Shown: positions 1-8,162 of the stretch, piece after piece
How positions within the stretch are numbered: the first letter of the stretch is position 1
Layout: every line of letters starts with the position of its first letter
Origin: Paramesorhizobium endophyticum
Lineage (GTDB): Bacteria > Pseudomonadota > Alphaproteobacteria > Rhizobiales > Rhizobiaceae
DNA length: 64,000 nt
Direction: 5' to 3'
Assembly (NCBI RefSeq): GCF_014640615.1
Contig: NZ_BMHH01000013.1
Span: 1,820 to 65,819, forward strand
The notes under the pieces: generated by a model
Database searches by the model: none
Told to the model about the DNA's origin: nothing
What the model saw: only the letters and a program-made list of their open reading frames with translations
Made by a program: the position numbers and the translations under genes

Positions 1-401
1 AGAATCGCGCCCGGCGACATTTGCGGCGGGGTGCCGGTGCCGCCGAGAGCGCCCGGGGCCTTGTGGGGCGGTTCGCCGTGGCCGAGAATTGCTCCCGGCG
101 ACTTCTGAGGCGGGGTGCCGGTGCCGCCGAGAGCGCCCGGAGCCTTATGAGGCGGCTCGCCGTGGCCGAGGATCGCGCCCGGGGACTTCTGGGGCGGAGT
201 GCCGGTTCCGGCGATCACGCCGGGAGCTTTATGGGGCGGCTCACCATGGCCGAGGATGGCCCCTGGCGACTTCTTCGGCGGGGTGCCGGTGACTGCCGTG
301 GGGAGGCGATGGGGTGGCGTCTCCTTGGCGGCGAAGGCTGCTCCGCCGAAGCCGAGAGCCATGGTGCTCGCCAAGAGTGTCGTTAAAAGTTTGCGGTGCA
401 T
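1..401 (-). CDS. Secreted tandem-repeat protein, 3' end cut off by window edge
   Basis: This leftward reading frame is open from the start to the left edge, so the C-terminus is missing. The N-terminus MHRKLLTTLLAS followed by a hydrophobic stretch ending GGAAFA is a clear Sec signal peptide. The mature part is a 28-residue tandem repeat (84-bp period) with the core TPPQKSPGAILGHGEPPHKA, seen about three times before the edge. The repeats are rich in Pro and Gly with regular His. An upstream GGAG lies 8 bases from this ATG; the ATG one codon earlier is an alternative. The start MHRKL matches the gene that starts at 2811, so the two secreted proteins look like relatives. The function is unknown; metal binding through His is only a possibility. 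Confidence 0.75.
   Translation of the reverse strand, partial: MHRKLLTTLLASTMALGFGGAAFAAKETPPHRLPTAVTGTPPKKSPGAILGHGEPPHKAPGVIAGTGTPPQKSPGAILGHGEPPHKAPGALGGTGTPPQKSPGAILGHGEPPHKAPGALGGTGTPPQMSPGAI
27..278. repeat. 84-bp tandem repeat inside the secreted-protein gene
   Basis: Near-identical 84-bp units begin at 27, 111 and 195 and encode 28-residue protein repeats. The array probably continues past the left edge. Confidence 0.8.
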
Positions 402-486
402 CATACTTACTCCAAGATGCCCTCTCCGCTTGTCCGCGCTGATCAAGCAACGGAAGGGCGAACCTCCTGGTGAAATATGGCCTAAT

Positions 487-528
487 AATGTTATAACATT
501 TCACTATGTTATAACGTATATGTTATAC
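487..528. promoter_or_regulatory. Cluster of GTTATAAC palindromes, possible Zur/Fur-family operator
   Basis: AATGTTATAACATT at 487-500 is a perfect 14-bp palindrome. A second GTTATAAC is at 508-515 and a partial GTTATAC at 522-528. They lie about 90-120 bp upstream of the leftward gene that starts at 401. The half-site resembles the ATGTTAT/ATAACAT arms of Zur boxes, although the central spacing is shorter than the usual Zur consensus, so the regulator is uncertain. Confidence 0.45.
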
Positions 529-820
529 TTTTGTCGGCGTCGCTCGAATCGCGAACTATTGTTTCGGTTTCAAGAAGAGCGACTATTAAAATTGAATGAA
601 AACTTTAAACTATGGCGGATCATATTCTGACGGTACCGCCTGAAGTCCGTTTTGTGGCCGTCGTTGTCATGAAAACGGAAGGCCTGACAAGCTGGGGATG
701 ACGGGATGCTTTGCTCCGGCAACCACCGCATCTCTCCGTCGGCAGAAGCATATCTGTAGCTAGAGCGGCGATCGTTTTGATGAAAACAGTCGCGTATTCT
801 TCCGCGTTGAGGCAGCACTA

Positions 821-981
821 CTGTTGAGGCATGGATTCCCGTGACAAGCACAGGAATGACGGCTGCTTAGCTCTTGGCGGCCATTCCTAGACCTCTCCGC
901 CTGGCAAGAGCGGTCCTCGATAGCTGAAACATCTCCACCTCGGCATTCCTGTGCTTGTCACGGGAATCCATGCCTCAACAG
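821..981. repeat. 161-bp element with 38-bp perfect inverted repeats
   Basis: Positions 821-858 (starting CTGTTGAGGCATGGATTCCC) are exactly reverse-complementary to 944-981, with an 85-bp centre that carries no gene. The arm resembles dispersed intergenic palindromes of Hyphomicrobiales genomes. It may be a MITE or a pair of oppositely oriented repeat units. Confidence 0.7.
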
Positions 982-1218
982 CTCCGCTACAGCAACAGTG
1001 CCAAATGATATCCTAGCGTTTCCATCAAAACATGAGCGACTCTAGAGCGTTCTCGTTTTGATGGGACTGCCAAGCGTCCTGCCCTTCGAAGGGGAGCTCG
1101 AACCACGAGGGTGAAGGGCAGCCGAGGAAACATCTTCACCGTCATTCTCTACGATAAATCACATCGATAAAAAGAAGAAACAGAGCTGCCTAACCAGTGA
1201 AAATATACAGCGGAATTG

Positions 1219-1246
1219 AAACAGCCGGCCTAGAGGCCGGCTGTTT
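1219..1246. terminator. 12-bp perfect hairpin 3' of the repeat-protein gene
   Basis: AAACAGCCGGCC (1219-1230), loop TAGA, GGCCGGCTGTTT (1235-1246). The arms end in A and T runs, so it could end transcription from either side. It lies 27 bp past the stop of the leftward gene at 1273-2811. Confidence 0.7.
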
Positions 1247-1272
1247 GTGTTTTCATTTATACGCCTGAAGCG

Positions 1273-2811
1273 TCAGCCGACCTTACAGGGAACCCGGCGG
1301 TTTCCCTGCCAGCAAACGGACGGCTTGGTCTTGTTATCCTTCTTCATGCTGCGCGGGATCTCGATGCTCCGTGTGGCGACGGACCTTTCACGGTTGGCTT
1401 TCGTGATTCCGCGTTCGGCGTGCCTCAGGCCACCGATATTTGCGGGATTCGTACCGATATTGTCGACCGGCGTCGTCTCCTCGCCTTGGCGCGAATAGCC
1501 CTTGACGCGGAAGGTGCCGGCGTTCAGAGGACCTTTGCCGCGCTTACGGTCATGGTCCCGGTAGCGGAAGGTATCGGCGTTGAGAGGCGACTTGCCACGC
1601 TTCATGTTCGCATCCGCGTAGCGGAAGGTGTCCGCGTTGAGAGGCGACTTGCCACGAAGCTTCGTCGCATCCTTGACGCGGAAGGTGTCGGCGTTCAGCG
1701 GCGACTTGCCACGAAGCTGCGTCGCATCCTTGACGCGGAACGTATCCGCGTTAAGAGGTGACTTGCCACGAAGCTTCGTCGTATCCTTGACGCGGAAGGT
1801 ATCCGCATTGAGCGGGGATTTGCCGCGCGGATGCGTCGGGTTCTTAACGCGGAACGTGTGTCCGTTCAGCGGCGACCTGGCACCCTTGACATGCACTCCG
1901 TCGCCAATGCCGGCGGCTGCGATATCACCGGTCGGAACGCGGTGGCGGCCGATGACCTTGAAGCTGCCGCCGTTCAGAGGGCCAGCAGATCCGCGTATCG
2001 CCGGGGGTTCATTGCCGCTGAGGCTTTTGTCGCGCGTGAAGCCGTCGACCTTCACGCCGTCGCCGATCCCGGCGGCTGCGATGTCGCCGGTTGGGACGCG
2101 GTTGCGACCGATGACCTTGAAGCTGCCGCCGTTGAGGGGACCTGCGGAGCCTCTGATTGCGGGAGGCGTGTTGCCGCCGGTGACAGCCGTACCGCCGCCG
2201 ATCGCTGCAGCGCCGAGCTCGCCCTGTGTGACGCGCTCGCTACCCTTTACCCTGAAGCTGCCTCCGTTGAGAGGCCCTGCGGATCCGCGGATCGCCGGAG
2301 GGGTATTGCCGCTGAGGCTCTTGTCGCGGCTGAAGCCGGTGGTGCCCACGCCGCCACCGATCGCGGGGGCTGCGATGTCGCCCGTTGCGACGCGGTGGCT
2401 ACCCTTGACCCTGAAGCTGCCGCCGTTCAGAGGACCCGCAGAGCCGCGTATCGCCGGCGGCGCGGATGGTTCGGCGCTCTTGGTGCGGAAGCTCTTCCCG
2501 TTGAGGGGAGACGCCGCGCCTGATACTGCCTGCTGAGCGGGCGAAGCGTTCCTGACGCCGAAGCTCGCTCCGTTGCGCGGAGACGATGCGCGGGATGCCG
2601 CCGCTTCAGCCCGGGCGCGCCCCATGGCGCTCAGGGACCCACGATGGGAGTGGCCGCCCCCGCGGGACGCGCCGTTTCCAGTGGGAGATGCGGAATGCGA
2701 TGATTGATTGTGTGAGCCGTGGTGGCCATGGTTCTGTCTGGCCAGTGCGGTTCCACTTAGACCTATGGCAAGAGCGCTGGCGAGGATTGCAGTTACGAGT
2801 TTGCGGTGCAT
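1273..2811 (-). CDS. Large secreted tandem-repeat protein, His-rich N-terminus
   Basis: The ATG at 2811 is chosen because AAGGAGG sits 8 bases upstream and it begins a clear signal peptide (MHRKLVTAILASALAIG ... GTALA). The 512-residue protein then has a His-rich stretch (RQNHGHHGSHNQSSHS). Next come about four repeats of roughly 53 residues containing PPAIRGSAGPLNGGSF, then seven 19-residue repeats of the type SPLNADTFRVKDATKLRGK. The tail is basic and ends in CKVG. A short PLNxxxF core runs through both repeat classes. I do not recognise the family. It is probably exported to the periplasm or cell surface, and the shared start of the signal peptide links it to the gene at 1-401. Confidence 0.8.
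   Translation of the reverse strand: MHRKLVTAILASALAIGLSGTALARQNHGHHGSHNQSSHSASPTGNGASRGGGHSHRGSLSAMGRARAEAAASRASSPRNGASFGVRNASPAQQAVSGAASPLNGKSFRTKSAEPSAPPAIRGSAGPLNGGSFRVKGSHRVATGDIAAPAIGGGVGTTGFSRDKSLSGNTPPAIRGSAGPLNGGSFRVKGSERVTQGELGAAAIGGGTAVTGGNTPPAIRGSAGPLNGGSFKVIGRNRVPTGDIAAAGIGDGVKVDGFTRDKSLSGNEPPAIRGSAGPLNGGSFKVIGRHRVPTGDIAAAGIGDGVHVKGARSPLNGHTFRVKNPTHPRGKSPLNADTFRVKDTTKLRGKSPLNADTFRVKDATQLRGKSPLNADTFRVKDATKLRGKSPLNADTFRYADANMKRGKSPLNADTFRYRDHDRKRGKGPLNAGTFRVKGYSRQGEETTPVDNIGTNPANIGGLRHAERGITKANRERSVATRSIEIPRSMKKDNKTKPSVCWQGNRRVPCKVG
1477..1875. repeat. 57-bp tandem repeat array (about 7 units) inside the gene
   Basis: Units of 57 bp encode 19-residue PLN-type repeats. Consecutive copies, for example those with GCGACTTGCC at 1644 and 1701, are nearly identical in DNA, which points to recent expansion or homogenisation. 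Confidence 0.75.
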
Positions 2812-3012
2812 CACGGTAACCTCCTTGATGCGGCCCCCAGTTGAGACAACGTCCCCACGCTGGCTGCTGACCTTGGCCATTCGGCCGGGATATGGCAGCG
2901 GGATTGATAACGGTGCCGGCAAGAAGAGGTTCCAGTAGCGTTCAACTTTTTTTAATTATGTTGTGAGGATGGTTACCATCTTTGCGCGCAATTCGCCCAG
3001 ATCGGGCGCTTT

Positions 3013-4896
3013 TCAGCTCCTGTCCTGCCTGAACGAGCGGACAAGGTCGTTCGCGCGGGGCTTCTGCTTTTCCATTGCCCGGAGATTTTCTTCGCGCGCC
3101 TCGGCGTGGCGCATGCGCCAATCGGTTTCCTCCGCCAGCGTGCCTGAACGCTGGGCCGGATCGAGCGGGAGGAGGGGCGGCAGGGAGGGTTTCTGGCCGT
3201 CCTCAATGCTTGGCCGCACGCCATAATCTTTGAACTCCACTTCAGGCTCGGTGGCGCCTCCTTCGAAATGGCGCAAACGCTCGATCACACTTTCGAGCGA
3301 GACGCGCCGGTCGCCCGCACGCATCGCCTGCTGCTCGGCCTGCATGTGAGCGCCCGGCAGCTTGCCCGCAGGAATCGTCTCGAAGGTCAGGCGCATCGGC
3401 GTCGACAGCGCCTCGCCGAAGGCTATGGCCTCGCGATTGGCGATGGAGGAGAGGAAATTGGTCATGCTCTTGGCCGCGCCCGTGATCGCGCCCTTGATGA
3501 TCTGCTGGTCGCGCTCATTGCCCAGCCGCATGGCGAAGACGGTGCTGCATTGCGACAGGATCGTTGGGTCAAGCTCGCCGGGACGTTGCGTGACGACACC
3601 GAGATAGACGCCATATTTGCGCCCTTCCTTGGCGATGCGGGCGATGGCCTGGCGCGTCGGCCAGAAGCCGGCGTCGGGATCGGCGGGGATATATCGGTGC
3701 GCCTCTTCGCACACGACGAGCGTCTGGATGCGTCCGTCGCTCGACACGGCAAGGTCGAAGGCGAGGCGGCAGAGCACCGATGCCACCGCATTCACCACCT
3801 CGGACGGCAGGCCGGACAGCTGGAAGACGCAGATCGGCTTGCCATCCTGCGGCACCCGGAAGATGCGCGAGATCGTCTGGCGCATGGTGTCGCCGATGGT
3901 GGAGGCGGCGAACATGAAGCGGAAGCGCGGATCGTTGACGATGGAGTCCAGCCGCGTTTTCAGGATCTTGAGGTGTGGACGCTCGGCCTTGCCGTCGAGC
4001 TGGCCGATGCGCTCGTTGATCAACGCTTGAAGGTCCGAGATGCGGTAGGGGACGGGCGTGTCGGCGGAAATCGCGCGGCTGTCGCGCTCGCGGCGGCGCA
4101 GCAGCGTCGAGGCCTGCTGGCTCTCGGCGGCGCGGAACCGTTCGCGGGCGAGTTGGATCAGGTCGCGCAGCACATCCATTTCGCCCGCGTTGGACTCGCG
4201 GCCGCGGAACAGCACGTCGGCGAATTCTTCCAGCCGGAACATCCAGAACGGCAGGTCGAGATTGGCGCCGTCGAGCACCACGGCATGGTCCGGGAAGGCG
4301 GTGGCGAACTCGTTATGCGGGTCGAGGATCAGCACGCGCACATCGGGCCGCTCGGCGACGACCTTGCGCAAGAGCAGCGTCACAGTGCTCGACTTGCCGA
4401 CGCCGGTGGTGCCGACCACAGCGAAATGGCGCGAAAGCAGATCATCGATGGAGATGAGGGCCGGAATGTTGGCGTCCTGCGTCAGCGCGCCGATGGAAAC
4501 CGTCTTGCGCCCACTGGTGGCATAGATGGCCGAGAGGTCGGCGGCGCGGATGCGGTGGGCGATGGCCCCCATATGCGGATATTGCGAAATGCCCGACGTG
4601 AAGGAGGATTTGCCGTCCGGTGTCGAGCGGGCCTCGCCGATGAGCTCGATATGGATGTGGATGATGTTGTCTTCATCCTTCTTCCAGAGCGCGTCCGGCA
4701 TATCCACTTTGTGGATGAGGCCGACCAGCCGGTTCTCGCCGACGCGCACCGAGATTAGCTGCCCGACGGCCCAATAATCCTCCGACGCGGTGACGGAGGG
4801 GCCGGCAATCGCCGCAATGGTCGCCCGGTCGCCATCGCATTCGATGATGTAGCCCTCGGTGCGATTGCGCGCGATGACGTGCTGTTCGTTTTGCAT
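3013..4896 (-). CDS. HerA/FtsK-like DUF87 ATP-binding protein
   Basis: The 627-residue protein has an N-terminal HAS-barrel-like region, then a P-loop GTTGVGKSS (about residues 162-170) and a Walker B strand TLVVCEEAHRY typical of the HerA/COG0433 ATPases (DUF87). Family members are hexameric DNA-translocating or membrane-associated ATPases; HerA itself works with the NurA nuclease. No NurA or Sir2 partner is next to this gene, so its role is unresolved. The gene stands alone and is divergent from the ilv operon. Confidence 0.85.
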   Translation of the reverse strand: MQNEQHVIARNRTEGYIIECDGDRATIAAIAGPSVTASEDYWAVGQLISVRVGENRLVGLIHKVDMPDALWKKDEDNIIHIHIELIGEARSTPDGKSSFTSGISQYPHMGAIAHRIRAADLSAIYATSGRKTVSIGALTQDANIPALISIDDLLSRHFAVVGTTGVGKSSTVTLLLRKVVAERPDVRVLILDPHNEFATAFPDHAVVLDGANLDLPFWMFRLEEFADVLFRGRESNAGEMDVLRDLIQLARERFRAAESQQASTLLRRRERDSRAISADTPVPYRISDLQALINERIGQLDGKAERPHLKILKTRLDSIVNDPRFRFMFAASTIGDTMRQTISRIFRVPQDGKPICVFQLSGLPSEVVNAVASVLCRLAFDLAVSSDGRIQTLVVCEEAHRYIPADPDAGFWPTRQAIARIAKEGRKYGVYLGVVTQRPGELDPTILSQCSTVFAMRLGNERDQQIIKGAITGAAKSMTNFLSSIANREAIAFGEALSTPMRLTFETIPAGKLPGAHMQAEQQAMRAGDRRVSLESVIERLRHFEGGATEPEVEFKDYGVRPSIEDGQKPSLPPLLPLDPAQRSGTLAEETDWRMRHAEAREENLRAMEKQKPRANDLVRSFRQDRS

Positions 4897-4981
4897 CCGG
4901 TTTGCCCCACCCGTTCGGTCGCAGCGATGCTAGCGCTTGCGTGTTGAGAGAAAGTTAGCAGTAACGAATTCATTTTCCCGG

Positions 4982-5010
4982 TTGACACCCCCATTCCCTC
5001 GCTGTTACCG
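4982..5010 (+). promoter_or_regulatory. Probable ilvIH promoter
   Basis: TTGACA at 4982-4987 is a perfect -35 box. A weak -10 follows around 5003-5010, which would start the RNA only a few bases before the leader-peptide ATG at 5019. A leaderless leader ORF would match the trp leader of rhizobia. Confidence 0.5.
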
Positions 5011-5018
5011 TCCCGGTC

Positions 5019-5069
5019 ATGAACAAGCTCCTTATCGTAGTACGGTCGCGCGTGGGCAGGGTGGTGTAA
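5019..5069 (+). CDS. ilv leader peptide (attenuation)
   Basis: A 16-residue ORF, MNKLLIVVRSRVGRVV, has 9 of its 16 residues as Leu, Ile or Val. It lies just downstream of the promoter and 32 bp before an intrinsic terminator that precedes ilvI. This is the classic layout of transcription attenuation. When charged branched-chain tRNAs are scarce the ribosome stalls on these codons and should prevent terminator formation. The ORF has no Shine-Dalgarno and may be leaderless. Confidence 0.8.
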   Translation: MNKLLIVVRSRVGRVV

Positions 5070-5101
5070 CCATCCGGCGACAGCCTCCCATGCGCGACAC
5101 C

Positions 5102-5126
5102 AAAGGCTCCCTCGGGGGCCTTTTTT
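5102..5126 (+). terminator. Attenuator terminator before ilvI
   Basis: The stem AAAGGCTCC (5102-5110) pairs with 5115-5123 across the loop CTCG and is followed by a run of T. It is the terminator half of the leader-peptide attenuator. Confidence 0.8.
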
Positions 5127-5205
5127 ATTGCCCAAAATCCAGCTAAACGAAACTTTATTGCTCGACGCATCTCTCAAACGAAACGGAACGGTACGGGAAG
5201 AGAAA

Positions 5206-7014
5206 ATGGACACGGCAGCAACAACCGAAACGGACACGCCTCATTCGGCGAAACGCGAGATGACCGGCGCAGAGATGGTCATTCAGGCGCTTATCGACCA
5301 GGGCGTCGAGCATATTTTTGGCTATCCCGGCGGTGCCGTGCTGCCGATCTATGACGAGATCTTCCAGCAGGACAAGGTTCAGCACATCCTTGTGCGCCAT
5401 GAGCAGGGCGCGGGCCATGCGGCGGAGGGCTATGCCCGCTCCACCGGCAAGGTCGGCGTCATGTTGGTGACGTCAGGACCGGGGGCGACCAATGCCGTCA
5501 CGCCATTGCAGGACGCGCTGATGGATTCGATTCCCCTCGTCTGCATTTCCGGGCAGGTTCCGACGACGCTGATCGGCTCCGATGCGTTCCAGGAGGCCGA
5601 TACTGTCGGCATCACGCGCCCCTGCACCAAGCACAACTGGCTGGTCAAGGACGTCAACGATCTCTCCCGTATTCTGCATGAGGCCTTCCATGTGGCCAGC
5701 ACCGGGCGTCCCGGTCCTGTCCTCATCGATATTCCGAAGGATATTCAGTTCGCCAAGGGCATCTATACGCCGCCGGAACCCAAGCCCCGCACGAGCTATC
5801 GTCCCACCATCGAGGGAGACCGGAACGCCATCGCACAAGCGGTCGAGCTGCTGGCCTCGGCGCGGCGTCCGGTCCTCTATACGGGCGGCGGCGTTGTCAA
5901 TTCCGGTCCGGAGGCCTGCCGGTTGCTGCGCGAGTTCGTGGAACTGACTGACTTCCCGATCACCTCGACGCTGATGGGTCTTGGGGCTTATCCCGCGTCG
6001 GGCAAGAACTGGCTGGGGATGCTCGGAATGCACGGCACTTATGAAGCCAACATGACCATGCATGATTGCGATGTCATGCTGTGCATCGGCGCGCGCTTCG
6101 ACGACCGCATCACCGGGCGGCTCGATGCCTTCTCGCCGAACTCCAAGAAGATCCACATCGATATCGATCCCTCCTCGATCAACAAGACCGTCCGCGTCGA
6201 TGTGCCTGTCATCGGCGATGTCGGCCATGTCCTGGAGGATATGGTGCGGCTGTGGCGCGCCTCGGACAAGCGTCCCAATCGCCACGCCATCGACCTGTGG
6301 TGGGGGCAGATCGACAAATGGCGGGCGCGCAAATCGCTGTCCTATACGCAGCATCGCGACATCATCATGCCGCAATATGCGATCCAGCGGCTCTATGAGC
6401 TGACGAAGGGGCGCGAGACCTACATCACCACGGAAGTGGGCCAGCATCAGATGTGGGCGGCGCAGTTCTTCGGCTTCGAAGCGCCCAATCGCTGGATGAC
6501 CTCGGGCGGTCTCGGCACGATGGGCTACGGCCTGCCGGCGGCCATCGGCGCGCAGATCGCGCATCCCGATGCGCTCGTCATCGACATCGCGGGCGACGCC
6601 TCGGTGCAGATGAACATCCAGGAGATGGCGACCGCGATCCAGCACGAAGCGCCGGTCAAGATCTTCATTCTCAACAACCAATATATGGGCATGGTGCGGC
6701 AGTGGCAGCAGCTGCTCCACGGCAACCGCCTGTCGCATTCCTACACCGAGGCGATGCCCGATTTCGTCCTGTTGGCGCAAGCCTATGGCGCGCATGGCAT
6801 ACGCTGCGAGAAGCCGGGCGATCTCGACGACGCTATCCAGGAGATGATCGACGTGAAAAAGCCCGTCATCTTCGACTGCCGCGTCGCCAACCTCGCCAAT
6901 TGCTTCCCGATGATCCCTTCGGGCAAGGCGCATAACGAGATGCTGCTGCCGGATGAGGCAACGGACGACGTGGTTGCGAATGCGATCGACGCCAAGGGGC
7001 GGGAACTGGTGTAA
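5206..7014 (+). CDS. ilvI: Acetolactate synthase large (catalytic) subunit
   Basis: The enzyme condenses two pyruvates, or pyruvate with 2-oxobutyrate, using thiamine diphosphate; it is the first common step of Val, Leu and Ile synthesis (EC 2.2.1.6). The 602 residues have normal family length. The N-terminal ThDP domain has the catalytic Glu in VRHEQGAGHA (about E66). The C-terminal domain has the metal-ThDP motif GDASVQMN followed by a downstream NN. The ATG at 5206 is chosen over upstream TTG and ATG codons because the family N-terminus starts here and a GGGAAG site precedes it. It is regulated by the attenuator at 5019-5126. Its regulatory subunit ilvH is 515 bp downstream. Confidence 0.95.
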   Translation: MDTAATTETDTPHSAKREMTGAEMVIQALIDQGVEHIFGYPGGAVLPIYDEIFQQDKVQHILVRHEQGAGHAAEGYARSTGKVGVMLVTSGPGATNAVTPLQDALMDSIPLVCISGQVPTTLIGSDAFQEADTVGITRPCTKHNWLVKDVNDLSRILHEAFHVASTGRPGPVLIDIPKDIQFAKGIYTPPEPKPRTSYRPTIEGDRNAIAQAVELLASARRPVLYTGGGVVNSGPEACRLLREFVELTDFPITSTLMGLGAYPASGKNWLGMLGMHGTYEANMTMHDCDVMLCIGARFDDRITGRLDAFSPNSKKIHIDIDPSSINKTVRVDVPVIGDVGHVLEDMVRLWRASDKRPNRHAIDLWWGQIDKWRARKSLSYTQHRDIIMPQYAIQRLYELTKGRETYITTEVGQHQMWAAQFFGFEAPNRWMTSGGLGTMGYGLPAAIGAQIAHPDALVIDIAGDASVQMNIQEMATAIQHEAPVKIFILNNQYMGMVRQWQQLLHGNRLSHSYTEAMPDFVLLAQAYGAHGIRCEKPGDLDDAIQEMIDVKKPVIFDCRVANLANCFPMIPSGKAHNEMLLPDEATDDVVANAIDAKGRELV

Positions 7015-7037
7015 TATATGCGGAGAAGTCGCGGAAT

Positions 7038-7094
7038 GCCCCTCACCCTTACCCTCTCCCCGTAATTCACGGGGAGAGGGTAAGGGTGAGGGGC
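7038..7094. repeat. 26-bp perfect palindrome between ilvI and the DUF559 gene
   Basis: GCCCCTCACCCTTACCCTCT and the following bases to 7063 pair perfectly with 7069-7094 across the loop AATTC. This resembles a palindrome widely dispersed in alphaproteobacterial intergenic DNA. In RNA it would form a very stable hairpin inside the ilvI-ilvH transcript. Confidence 0.8.
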
Positions 7095-7125
7095 TATCCG
7101 CAAGGCATGCGATAGGGGGTAATCC

Positions 7126-7533
7126 ATGCGCGGTCCAAAAGAGATCGCCACTGGGCGGGCACGTTCATTGCGAAAGCAAGATAATGATGCTGAACGCAAG
7201 TTGTGGCGGGAACTCAAGGACCGGCGGCTCAACGGCTATAAATTTGTTCGGCAATTTCCGATCGGTCCCTATTACGCCGATTTCGTTTGCCGGGACAGCA
7301 GGCTGGTCGTGAAAGTCGACGGTAGCCAGCATGCGCAGAGTGAGCATGACCGCAGACGAGACGCCTACATGAAGAAGGAAGGATACGCAGTTATCCGGTT
7401 CTGGAATGTGGACGTTCTAAACAATAGCAATGACGTTCCCGAAACCATCGTGGCCGCACTTGATGGACGTTTGCACGAAGAAATAGCGGCGAGTGACTTG
7501 ATTTTTACAGGATATTCCAGAGGCAAACCATGA
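7126..7533 (+). CDS. DUF559 (Vsr/endonuclease-fold) protein
   Basis: The 135-residue protein has the DUF559 pattern: a basic N-terminus, LWRELKDRRLNGYKFVRQFP, then YADFVCRDSRLVVKVDGSQH, a D-R repeat region, and GYAVIRFWNVDVL. This is a restriction-endonuclease-like fold. Most members I recall have Glu in the strand reading VIEVDG or VELDG; here it is Lys (VVKVDG), so catalysis may be altered. Its stop overlaps the ilvH start in ATGA, so it is co-translated with ilvH. Confidence 0.8.
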   Translation: MRGPKEIATGRARSLRKQDNDAERKLWRELKDRRLNGYKFVRQFPIGPYYADFVCRDSRLVVKVDGSQHAQSEHDRRRDAYMKKEGYAVIRFWNVDVLNNSNDVPETIVAALDGRLHEEIAASDLIFTGYSRGKP

Positions 7534-8102
7534 ACGCACAGAACCTAGCATCCGGATCGGCCTATTTCATCGCCAGCGAGACGGAGAAACCGGAGACGCA
7601 CACGCTTGCCGTGCTGGTCGACAATGAGCCAGGCGTCCTTGCTCGGGTGATCGGGCTTTTCTCGGGGCGGGGCTATAACATCGAGAGCCTTACCGTTTCC
7701 GAGACAGAGCACGAGAAGCACCTTTCGCGCATCACCATCGTGACGCGCGGCACGCCGCATGTGCTTGACCAGATTCGTCACCAGCTCGAACGGATCGTGC
7801 CCGTCCACCGGGTGATCGACCTTTCGTTGCGCGCGGCGGAATTGGGCCATGACCGGCCCATCGAGCGTGAGCTGGCGCTTATCAAGGTGACGGGCACCGG
7901 CGAGGAGCGTGGCGAGGTGTTGCGCCTTGCGGAAGCCTTCGGCGCCAAGGTGGTCGATGCCACCACAGCGCATTTCATCCTGGAGATCACAGGCAAGAGC
8001 GCGAAGATCGACCAGTTCATCTCGATCATGAAGCCGCTCGGCCTCATCGAAATCTGTCGCACCGGTATCGCCGCAATGAATCGCGGGCCAGAGGGGATGT
8101 AG
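7530..8102 (+). CDS. ilvH: Acetolactate synthase small (regulatory) subunit
   Basis: The 190-residue protein has an N-terminal ACT domain starting HTLAVLVDNEPGVLARVIGL and a C-terminal ALS-regulatory domain (about residues 85-165). Both are typical of IlvH/IlvN, which binds valine and gives feedback control of IlvI. The ATG overlaps the DUF559 stop. The separation from ilvI by an inserted gene and a palindrome is unusual. Confidence 0.95.
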   Translation: MNAQNLASGSAYFIASETEKPETHTLAVLVDNEPGVLARVIGLFSGRGYNIESLTVSETEHEKHLSRITIVTRGTPHVLDQIRHQLERIVPVHRVIDLSLRAAELGHDRPIERELALIKVTGTGEERGEVLRLAEAFGAKVVDATTAHFILEITGKSAKIDQFISIMKPLGLIEICRTGIAAMNRGPEGM

Positions 8103-8123
8103 CAGCTTGAAGTTTACGGCTCT

Positions 8124-8151
8124 CGGCGTATATACTTCTGGATATACGCCG
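8124..8151. promoter_or_regulatory. Palindromic operator of the toxin-antitoxin operon
   Basis: CGGCGTATAT (8124-8133) and ATATACGCCG (8142-8151) are perfect 10-bp arms with an 8-bp spacer. They lie 12 bp before the antitoxin ATG. MazE-type antitoxins bind such sites for autoregulation. Confidence 0.7.
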
Positions 8152-8162
8152 GAGAACCCGTC

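Larger units (their letters stand above)
405..1272. other. Gene-free interval with regulatory sites and repeats
   Basis: I see no convincing gene in this 870-bp stretch. It holds the GTTATAAC cluster (487-528), an inverted-repeat element (821-981) and a bidirectional hairpin (1219-1246). The rest shows nothing recognisable. Confidence 0.6.

Noticed and set aside
1628-2536. Long rightward frames over the repeat-protein gene
   Set aside because: They mirror the repeats of the leftward gene; high GC and repeat structure keep the opposite frames open. No ribosome site or family match.
3268-4758. A 496-codon rightward frame over the HerA-like gene
   Set aside because: The leftward frame has intact Walker motifs; the rightward one is a high-GC shadow.
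5473-6933. A 486-codon leftward frame over ilvI
   Set aside because: Antisense shadow of a conserved gene, with composition typical of complementary frames.
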